Source of the DNA: Chryseobacterium gleum
GTDB lineage: Bacteria > Bacteroidota > Bacteroidia > Flavobacteriales > Flavobacteriaceae
Reading direction: 5' to 3'
Assembly: GCA_945897915.1 (NCBI GenBank)
Contig: CAMDGB010000021.1
Coordinates: 1 to 39,186, forward strand
Length of the DNA: 39,186 nucleotides
Numbering within the stretch: the stretch's first letter is position 1; the number at the start of each line of letters is the position of its first letter. A program made the translations under genes and the position numbers. The notes under the pieces were generated by a model. That model had not been told where the DNA came from. It searched no databases and saw only the letters and a list, made by a program, of their open reading frames with translations. Shown here piece by piece: positions 32,770 through 39,186 of this stretch.

Positions 32770-33414
32770 TTAATTTGGATTTGGACTTAAATCTTTTATT
32801 TCAGTTACAGTCATTGTGCAATCACTACATGAGCAAGAAGCTGTATTAGTGTTGAAGTTAAATTGTTCACGACAATCACAAGAACCGGTACAATCCACCC
32901 TAAAAGCCTTCCCTGTGCTTAAGCTTCTTGAATAAAGAACAGTTTGTGTATTTCTTTTTGAATCTTCAAATGTAAAAATAATAACATCATTCCCATCATT
33001 ATGATATAGCTCTAGTTTCTTATAACCATTCAATTCAACATCATACTCATCTAAAGCATATTCATTTATATCTTTAGTTGCTACTTTCAATAATTCACTA
33101 TTAATTAAATTATCATGAAGTACTTCTTTGTCGCTAGAAGATAGTTTATTATCTTTTATTTCAACAAATTTGATTTCTAAAGCACAAGGAGAACATGTAC
33201 AAGCGCCGGTCATTGTATTTAAATCAAGACCAAAACCGCACGCACAACTACCAATACATTGAAATTCAACACCACCATTAATATTTTTGTCAATCGAATT
33301 TCTAGACAACAATTCAATAGTTTTGTTATTAATCTCTGAGCTTTCAGAGCTTTCACAAGAAAAGATTAGTAAGCTTAAAGCCAAACTAATCATAAGAAAA
33401 ATTTTTGATTTCAT
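32770..33414 (-). CDS. Lipoprotein with two identical-spacing cysteine motifs
   Basis: 214 residues. Signal peptide and lipobox at residues 1-20 (LSLLIFSC, lipid-modified Cys20). Two cysteine modules share exactly C-x3-C-x-C-x12-C-x-C-x2-C: CIGSCACG...CTCSPC starting at residue 53, and CTGSCDCR...CSCSDC starting near residue 174. Both also share an F/L-x-x-NT motif in the x12 gap. Between them is a roughly 95-residue acidic region (DEYDVELNGYKKLELYHNDG). Six cysteines in fixed spacing suggest metal binding or a disulfide knot in the periplasm. Family unknown. Confidence 0.7.
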   Translation of the reverse strand: MKSKIFLMISLALSLLIFSCESSESSEINNKTIELLSRNSIDKNINGGVEFQCIGSCACGFGLDLNTMTGACTCSPCALEIKFVEIKDNKLSSSDKEVLHDNLINSELLKVATKDINEYALDEYDVELNGYKKLELYHNDGNDVIIFTFEDSKRNTQTVLYSRSLSTGKAFRVDCTGSCDCREQFNFNTNTASCSCSDCTMTVTEIKDLSPNPN

Positions 33415-33538
33415 AATTTTTAAATTTTAAATAATAATTCAGTTAAAAATTCATTAAACGCTCTAAACAATATTAAGAGTTTTAGTTTAAATGATTGTTA
33501 CAATTTATTTTTAATGTTCCATTGTTGGCAAAAAATTA

Positions 33539-33674
33539 CCTACAACGTTCCCACGCTTTGTGTTCGTGCGGGTTTTCGGAGAACAAAACTGTTAACCCAG
33601 CAAAAAAGCCCAATTGGAAAACTGAACTTGAATGTAAGTACATCACCCCGCATGATGCAAAACGTGTGTTGGCT
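33539..33674. repeat. Foldback repeat unit, attC-like shape
   Basis: CACGCTTTGTGTTCGTGCGG (starting 33552) and CCCCGCATGATGCAAAACGT (starting 33646) pair imperfectly (about 15 of 21 positions). Flanks CCTACAAC (33539-33546) and TGTTGGC (about 33667-33673) extend the stem with a gap. About 75 nt lie inside. I have seen similar foldback units beside accessory genes in environmental Bacteroidetes; no gene is inside. It abuts the 3' end of the AIPR gene. Confidence 0.45.
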
Positions 33675-33678
33675 ATAG

Positions 33679-35535
33679 TCATTTTCTTGCTTTTATATAC
33701 CTAACTAATCTATTGTCTAAGTCTGTTTTTCTAATTTCAATTGGGATTGCTTCCTTTTTATTACCCGCAAATGACTTCATTACTTTTTCAAAATTGTCTA
33801 AAGCGTCAATAAAATGTATTAAATAATTGCTCTCTAGTTCTGATATTATTGTTGCTTCTTTATTTACAATATTCTTATCGCTGTATTCATTTTTAAGAAT
33901 TGAACTTAGTATAAAAGCTCCTAAATGAAGTTTTCCATATGAAATAAGTGTTTTCCTATAGTTGTCAATTGTAGTATTGTTTTTTAAATACTCCCTTATA
34001 GCTTTATTTAAAGCAATATCAATCTTTACAGGAACCAAATAAAGTGCATAATTCATTGCTTTAACACTTAATGGTGGAAAAACATCATCATAAGTTGAAA
34101 TGAACATTGATTTAGGTCTGGTTTTCACTTGTGATGGCTTGAAAAGAATTTGTGCAGTGTATAACTGAAATAATTTTTGAATACTAACAATATTTTTTTT
34201 GCCTTTATTTCTTAAGCTATTGATACGTCTCTCGTATGAAACATTATTGTTTTCAAAATACTTTTCAATCAGCTTTTGAATATCATCATTTGCTTTAAGT
34301 GAAAATGCTTTTATCGGTGTTTGTGAATTTGTCGTTTCAGTAATTCTATAGATAAAATCCTCGTTCTTTGTTTCTATGATTTTTACTAACAAAGTAGTAT
34401 CGTCTCTAAACTGCAATTTTTCAATTTTACCATATTCATCTCTTTCCTTTTTTGTTAATTCCTTTCCTTCTGCAATTTTTATATCGAGGAATTGAATACG
34501 CTCTCTATTTTTTACTGCCAAATAGATTGCATTAGAAGTTTGGCAACCATTAACTATTTGCAAATTATGTAGTTTATATTTGTTGTTTGGCATTTCCTCA
34601 ACTTTGCTACAAGTCATAGTTAAGCCGTTATTATAACTCCAAAAGAATCTGGATTCTTTTTCATCTGAACTAGTTGCTATTATTTTTGAATTTAAGTCAC
34701 TCCTTTTAAAATAATCTCTAATGTTAGCCTCAAATATTGCAGATTGATGTTTCCTGACTAGTTCTGCTATGTCTGAGCCGTTTATTATACTTATGTATCC
34801 ATTTAACTTGCCATTATCATCTACGTCCGTTATGTATTTAAAAGTTTTTTGGTATTCAATTATGTCTACAATTTCTTCACTTTTTGATGGGGCTTTTATT
34901 AAATTCTCACAGTCCGAAACAAGGATTTTTGAATTAATAAAACCATTGTTTCTTAAAGTTAAAGTAATGTCATCTAATTCATCTTTAATAATTTTTTCGC
35001 TATACAGGTTTGCTTCAATTCCTCCGAAAACAATATGACAAACTACGCTAATGTTGTCGCTTGAAAATTCAGTAAATAACCTTGTTTTAATTTCGTTCAA
35101 TACATTCATTCTGTTGAAGAAATAAAGATTGTCGTCCTCTTCCAAAGCCTCATCAATTAAAACTTTTTTTAGTCCGGTTTTTAATTTCAAAAGGTCGGCT
35201 TGTGATATTCCTGTACCTCTTTTAAATTGAAAAACTTGAATTTTAAACTTTGTATCTTCATTGTATTCTTCTAATTCTTCTGGCTGTTCTATGAAATCAT
35301 TCGAGGCTGTAATGTATATTGCGTCAATACCATAGTCATATTTTTCTTCTCTATATGATGAGTCAACAATACCACACTCGATTTGGTCAATGTCTTTGTC
35401 TTTAAAAATGCTCGATAGTGCGTAAAACATAAATTCAGAACCTTTCAGCACATCACCTTTCTTGTCAGATAAATATTCTGAATAGTTCTCGTTACTCTTA
35501 TTTATGTTTTGTTCTAGTACTTTAAAAATGCTCAT
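33679..35535 (-). CDS. AIPR-domain (abortive phage infection) protein
   Basis: 618 residues matching AIPR (PF10592). The N-terminus has a Mrr-like nuclease pattern (YDYGIDAIYI...FKIQVFQFKRG, i.e. D then Q-x-x-x-K on adjacent strands). The AIPR core includes FFWSYNNGLTMTCSKVEE, LHNLQIVNGCQTSNAIYLAV, and YRITETTNSQTPIKAFSLKA, the family's NGCQTSN-like block. AIPR proteins are implicated in abortive infection; DNA or RNA cleavage by the Mrr-like part is inferred. Peptide copy C begins 97 nt upstream on the same strand. Confidence 0.85.
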   Translation of the reverse strand: MSIFKVLEQNINKSNENYSEYLSDKKGDVLKGSEFMFYALSSIFKDKDIDQIECGIVDSSYREEKYDYGIDAIYITASNDFIEQPEELEEYNEDTKFKIQVFQFKRGTGISQADLLKLKTGLKKVLIDEALEEDDNLYFFNRMNVLNEIKTRLFTEFSSDNISVVCHIVFGGIEANLYSEKIIKDELDDITLTLRNNGFINSKILVSDCENLIKAPSKSEEIVDIIEYQKTFKYITDVDDNGKLNGYISIINGSDIAELVRKHQSAIFEANIRDYFKRSDLNSKIIATSSDEKESRFFWSYNNGLTMTCSKVEEMPNNKYKLHNLQIVNGCQTSNAIYLAVKNRERIQFLDIKIAEGKELTKKERDEYGKIEKLQFRDDTTLLVKIIETKNEDFIYRITETTNSQTPIKAFSLKANDDIQKLIEKYFENNNVSYERRINSLRNKGKKNIVSIQKLFQLYTAQILFKPSQVKTRPKSMFISTYDDVFPPLSVKAMNYALYLVPVKIDIALNKAIREYLKNNTTIDNYRKTLISYGKLHLGAFILSSILKNEYSDKNIVNKEATIISELESNYLIHFIDALDNFEKVMKSFAGNKKEAIPIEIRKTDLDNRLVRYIKARK

Positions 35536-35631
35536 ATTTTTATCTGTTGAATGTTTTTTATGATTAACGCCAACTAGTGTATAACATCAATGATATATAA
35601 CTTTTTAAGTGTTGGTAGCTTTGAATATAGT

Positions 35632-35763
35632 CTATTTGTTTATTGTTGATTTCGATGGTTTTAATGATAGTGTGTTGCCAGGAGTTTTTTTGTTGTCTCG
35701 TTGACGTTGATCTGGTTTTCCTGTTGAGGTTGCTGTTCTTTTTGGTCCTGGTTTTAGTGCCAT
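35632..35763 (-). CDS. Basic Pro/Lys/Thr-rich peptide, copy C
   Basis: 43 residues: MALKPGPKRTATSTGKPDQR then QRDNKKTPGNTLSLKPSKST and INK. The first 25 residues are identical to copy B. Upstream, 34 nt away, is the intact leader repeat 35797-35836. Next downstream gene is the AIPR gene. Confidence 0.75.
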   Translation of the reverse strand: MALKPGPKRTATSTGKPDQRQRDNKKTPGNTLSLKPSKSTINK

Positions 35764-35796
35764 GATATTATTATTTGTATTTTTTATTTTCTAAAA

Positions 35797-35836
35797 ATTA
35801 TATACGAACGCAAAGGGATTCGCACACGAGCGGGTA
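35797..35836 (-). repeat. Leader repeat upstream of peptide copy C
   Basis: Minus-strand CCCGCTCGTGTGCGAATCCC, TTTGCGTTCGTATATAATTT. GCGAA pairs with TTTGC (G-T wobble where copy B has G-C), so the hairpin is kept with a changed base. Confidence 0.7.
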
Positions 35837-35931
35837 AATTCGAGCTATCAGGTTTTGATTTATTTTATTATTAAAAATATATTTCCTCTTAAGTTTACGT
35901 CTAACTTTTGTAAATCTGCGTTATCAGGAAT

Positions 35932-36267
35932 TTACTCCACGTTTTCAATATAAATTTGAGGATAAGATATGTCTTGACTCGTGCAGTTCAATATTTCATT
36001 TTCATTTGGTAGTCTAAAATCAATGTGAATTTCTAGATTTTCTATTTTATATTCCTCAGGTAAATTAATTGCATAAAAAGTATTTTGAGTAGAATTTTGA
36101 GGAGTATTAGAATAGCCATCAACAAATTTTATAAGATATGTATTGTCACAATCCATTCCAACTCTTAATACCGTTGCATTATTAATTAAACTATCAGAAT
36201 TATCATCATTGTTACTACAAGATAGTAACATAAAAAACGAAAAAAAAGTTAAAAAAAATGTTTTCAT
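35932..36267 (-). CDS. Small lipoprotein; start region tandemly duplicated
   Basis: I choose the ATG at 36267, giving MKTFFLTFFSFFMLLSCSNN with the lipobox Cys at residue 17. An in-frame upstream ATG at 36303 adds 12 residues (MKTFFLTFKYII) that duplicate the real start. The mature 95 residues are acidic and beta-rich (DNTYLIKFVDGYSNTPQNST, EYKIENLEIHIDFRLP). No known family. The next gene upstream in transcription order is the subtilase, separated by a terminator. Confidence 0.65.
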   Translation of the reverse strand: MKTFFLTFFSFFMLLSCSNNDDNSDSLINNATVLRVGMDCDNTYLIKFVDGYSNTPQNSTQNTFYAINLPEEYKIENLEIHIDFRLPNENEILNCTSQDISYPQIYIENVE

Positions 36268-36319
36268 GATTATATATTTAAAAGTTAAAAAAAATGTTTT
36301 CATGATTATATATTTAAAA
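36248..36319. repeat. 36-bp perfect tandem duplication of a start region
   Basis: Two identical 36-bp units (36248-36283, 36284-36319), each covering ATG, the first codons and the Shine-Dalgarno-like A-rich leader. 36 is a multiple of three, so the frame is kept. Confidence 0.85.
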
Positions 36320-36339
36320 GTTAATAATTATATAAAATA

Positions 36340-36358
36340 GCCACGCATTGTGCGTGGC
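36340..36358 (-). terminator. Hairpin terminator of subtilase gene
   Basis: GCCACGCA/TGCGTGGC with a three-base loop, immediately after the subtilase stop and followed on the minus strand by TATTTTAT. Confidence 0.6.
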
Positions 36359-36368
36359 ATATTATTTT

Positions 36369-39186
36369 TTATTGTTTAATTAATGTTTTTCCATCTACAA
36401 TTTCTCCATTAACAACTAATGCTACTGTGTAAAAACCACTTGGATAATTACTTACATTAAGATTTGTTTCACTTGAATTTATATCTAAAATATAATTGTT
36501 TGATGTTCCATTACTACCATAATATCCAATAATCATTAAATAAGCAGAATTTGCTCCGTTTAATTTGTAACTTACCAAAACATTATTTGTGGCTGGATTT
36601 GGTGTAATGTTTTCTAATGTACTTGGTTTTAATTTTACTTCAACTTGTTTGTAATCTTTGAAACCATCAGCAGTTGCAATTACCTCTAATTTGAATTTTT
36701 CTGCAACAGCATTAGCTATTTGTAAATCTTTACCTTGATAGATTAAATTTCCTTCATTGTCATACCAGTTATAAATAGCAGGTTCGTTGATATCATTTGC
36801 ACTTATAGTAATAGCTTGATTTAAATCTACTTCTTTGTCTTGTTCTTCAGCTTCAAAAATAGGTCTTGGGTTTTTAATGATAATAAAAGTTTCACCTCCT
36901 ATTACTTGACCTGTTTCACCATCTTTTTGAATAACGTGATAAGCATAATTTGTTTTTTCTGTTAATTCTCCTATTAAGAAATTAAAATCTAAACGCAAAG
37001 TACCTGTTTCATTAGCATTGAACGAAATATTGTCTAAAATTACGTGATTTCCTCTAACTATTTTTCTTTTTTCTTCTAATGTTGGGTCGAGTAATTGAGC
37101 TTCTTTTCCACCTCTTTCCCACGCATTGAATAAAATTTCATCCATTTTGATTCCTACTTCTGCTTCTTGGTAAATAGGTTTGCCTGTTTCTAAATCTGCA
37201 ATTTCTAGTTCTAAAAAGAAGGTTTTAGGGTGATTAAATGGATTTGCAACTGCTACTACACCACCTGGATTTACTATGTTGTTTGGCAAAATATCTACAA
37301 CTGTTACATTTTTCCACGCAATGTTGTTATTGTTTCTTGTGTTTGCATTAATATCGCCAGTTTCTATTGAAGTCATTGGGTCATTTGTTGCTTCAATTCT
37401 TGCTAATAAACAAAAATGCCATTGGTCTTGCGAGTAATCAGTTGGATTTGGTACTTGCCAAGGAAAGGTTAGAATAGTTTCTTGTCCTGCTTGTAAAACA
37501 GGAATAGTTAATGTTCCAATTTGTTGACCCATTGAAGCATTTGTAACAGGTTCTGAAATACCGCCATTCCATGGGTTCGGCCAACTTAATCCAGTTGAGG
37601 CTTTTGCCCAATATAGTTTTAATTGTTCATTTCCTGATGAAGCAACACAACTTTTATTTATAATTCTTACTTTAACATAATTTGGGTTTCCAAGAGCGGA
37701 ATATTCAGGGTTTTCATGTGTTAATCCACTATCATTATTGTTTCTTACCCAGATATTATCGCTTGTCCACATATATTGTGTAATAGTATTTGGCTCTGAA
37801 CCTGTGTCGTCTTGACTATCTTTAACCATCAAATCTAAAGTTGGTGAATTTGAGTTTGACGCAACTAATACTGCATTGTAAGCATTCACTTTACCATATC
37901 CTAATTGTATGGAATGACCAGGCATCGATGTAGACCAATTATAGTTGAAACCTCCTATTTTATCAGCTGTATTTTGTAATATTAATTTTAATTGACTAGC
38001 CGTTAAACAAGGGTTAACAGATTTCATTAAAGCAAGAACACCTGCAACTATTGGAGTCGCTGCAGATGTCCCTCCCATTCTGCCAGTATAAGAAGCAAAA
38101 TTCGTACCGCTACTTGGTAGGGTTTCTCCAACAGCTGGTAAAACAGCCCAAGAATCTTTCCAACTATTATAACCTTGATTTGTATTTGGAGAATCTATTG
38201 TCCAAATATTAAAACTTTCTCCACTTATTTGTGAATTATATGCAGTATGAGAAGGTGCAACAATTTCTAAAGTTTGTCCATTAGGGCTATAATTAGCTTG
38301 ATTGTTATTTCTGTCTGACGCTCCAACAGTAATTAAATCTGGAATAGCTGCATTACCTGGAAAATTAACATAACCATTATTACCACTAACTCTATTTGCT
38401 GTATTACCGGCTGCAAACACTACTAATTTATTATTTGAAATTGCATTATTTATAGCTGAAACAATTACTGGCTGTAAATTTGGATTGCTTGAACCATAGC
38501 CCCAACTATTTGATAAAATATCTGCATTGTGAGTTACGGCAAAATTTATTGCATCAGCATAAACATTTGCTGGTACAGAACCAAATGGTATTTTTATTGG
38601 CATAATTTTACATAAAGGCGCAACACCAGATATTCCCTCATTGTTGTCTTGACTAGCGCCAACTAACCCTGCACATGAATTACCATGGTTGTTACCAGAT
38701 GTTGATGAAATGGTTGGTGATGGATCATTAGGATTATTTGTGCCATCATATTGATAAGCAAAGTTACTACCATTTAATCTTACTTGTCTAGAATTTGGTA
38801 AGTCAGGATGATTATTTGAAACTCCTTCATCTATTATTGCAACAATAACATTAGGGCTACCTTTTGTGATATCCCAAGCTTCTGGTGCATCTATGTCTGC
38901 ATCTACTGTGGTACTTTTACCATCATTTGTTCCTTGACCAGTATTGTGTAAATACCATTGTTGAGAAAAATATTGGTCATTAGGTATATGGCCATACAAC
39001 TCTGTTTTAGCAATGAAATTAGGTGTACAAAATTCAAAATTACCAGTTTGATATAAAATTTTAGAAACTTGTAAAGGATCACCGTTAGTTTTAAATAAAT
39101 CGTATGAAGGAGTCGATTTTATAAGCACAATCCCATAACTTGATAATAGATTATTCTTTTGGTATTGTGTAATATCACTCTTATAC
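36369..39186 (-). CDS. S8 subtilisin-like serine protease with T9SS sorting domain, N-terminus cut
   Basis: The frame is open to the right window edge; the GTG at 39128 is internal, so the true start lies outside. The catalytic triad is visible: Asp in VAIIDEGVSNNHPDL, His in GNNHGNSCAGLVGA, Ser in GGTSAATPIVAGVLALM, and the oxyanion Asn in LVVFAAGNT. YFSQQWYLHNTGQ and AWDITKGSPNVIVAI before the Asp fit the subtilase fold entry. Beta-sandwich and Ig-like regions follow, then a C-terminal type A sorting domain (ITPNPATNNVLVSYKLNG, YPSGFYTVALVVNGEIVDGK TLIKQ). I infer secretion through the type IX system and a role in extracellular protein breakdown. Confidence 0.9.
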   Translation of the reverse strand, partial: YKSDITQYQKNNLLSSYGIVLIKSTPSYDLFKTNGDPLQVSKILYQTGNFEFCTPNFIAKTELYGHIPNDQYFSQQWYLHNTGQGTNDGKSTTVDADIDAPEAWDITKGSPNVIVAIIDEGVSNNHPDLPNSRQVRLNGSNFAYQYDGTNNPNDPSPTISSTSGNNHGNSCAGLVGASQDNNEGISGVAPLCKIMPIKIPFGSVPANVYADAINFAVTHNADILSNSWGYGSSNPNLQPVIVSAINNAISNNKLVVFAAGNTANRVSGNNGYVNFPGNAAIPDLITVGASDRNNNQANYSPNGQTLEIVAPSHTAYNSQISGESFNIWTIDSPNTNQGYNSWKDSWAVLPAVGETLPSSGTNFASYTGRMGGTSAATPIVAGVLALMKSVNPCLTASQLKLILQNTADKIGGFNYNWSTSMPGHSIQLGYGKVNAYNAVLVASNSNSPTLDLMVKDSQDDTGSEPNTITQYMWTSDNIWVRNNNDSGLTHENPEYSALGNPNYVKVRIINKSCVASSGNEQLKLYWAKASTGLSWPNPWNGGISEPVTNASMGQQIGTLTIPVLQAGQETILTFPWQVPNPTDYSQDQWHFCLLARIEATNDPMTSIETGDINANTRNNNNIAWKNVTVVDILPNNIVNPGGVVAVANPFNHPKTFFLELEIADLETGKPIYQEAEVGIKMDEILFNAWERGGKEAQLLDPTLEEKRKIVRGNHVILDNISFNANETGTLRLDFNFLIGELTEKTNYAYHVIQKDGETGQVIGGETFIIIKNPRPIFEAEEQDKEVDLNQAITISANDINEPAIYNWYDNEGNLIYQGKDLQIANAVAEKFKLEVIATADGFKDYKQVEVKLKPSTLENITPNPATNNVLVSYKLNGANSAYLMIIGYYGSNGTSNNYILDINSSETNLNVSNYPSGFYTVALVVNGEIVDGKTLIKQ

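Overview
The window looks like a chromosomal stretch from a Flavobacteriaceae species, probably Flavobacterium or a near relative. The DNA is very AT-rich. Several proteins carry Bacteroidetes-specific traits: a GLPGLI-motif protein beside a TonB-dependent receptor, a subtilase with a type IX secretion C-terminal sorting domain, and lipoproteins of the Bacteroidetes style. TAnnTTTG promoter elements also fit. No rRNA, complete tRNA or CRISPR array is visible. Most genes lie on the minus strand.

Layout. (1) 1-5.4 kb: cell-surface and secreted proteins (a truncated adhesin-like protein, a beta-barrel protein, secreted hypotheticals, a FISUMP-type lipoprotein) and a 5' relic of an AbiJ-type abortive-infection gene. 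(2) 5.57-6.37 kb and 15.38-16.45 kb: two diverged copies, in inverted orientation, of a roughly 0.8-1.1 kb gene-free element full of palindromes. They bracket about 9 kb. (3) Between them: a tRNA-3'-end-like att candidate with tandem 11-bp repeats, a small helix-turn-helix protein, a complete IS3-family insertion (7041-8612, 3-bp target duplication), a four-gene phage-like module, an operon of a small secreted peptide, a GLPGLI protein and a TonB-dependent receptor, and an uncharacterised 140-residue protein. (4) 16.4-35.8 kb: a dense defence island. It holds a MazF-like toxin with an unusual partner, a PD-(D/E)XK protein, an HNH endonuclease, a tightly packed six-gene run (AbiEi-like antitoxin, AbiEii toxin, MmeI-like restriction-modification enzyme, SIR2, HerA ATPase, PIN-like protein), an unknown gene pair, an FRG-domain protein, a TIR-domain protein with a zinc-knuckle-like N-terminus, a short PUR-like protein, a cysteine-repeat lipoprotein and an AIPR protein. 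(5) 35.9-39.2 kb: a small lipoprotein whose start region was recently duplicated, and a secreted subtilase running off the window end.

The most novel signal is a family of 43-46 residue basic peptide genes (31315-31455, 32266-32403, 35632-35763, and a decayed copy at 19063-19191). Each sits directly upstream of, and on the same strand as, a different defence-type gene (FRG, TIR, AIPR, PD-(D/E)XK). Three of the four also keep a conserved hairpin-bearing leader about 35-40 nt before the start codon. Other signals worth a look are the inverted palindromic elements, a duplicated 23-bp operator in the AbiE-like pair (one copy upstream, one across the antitoxin/toxin junction), and a PIN-like gene overlapping a SIR2-HerA pair.
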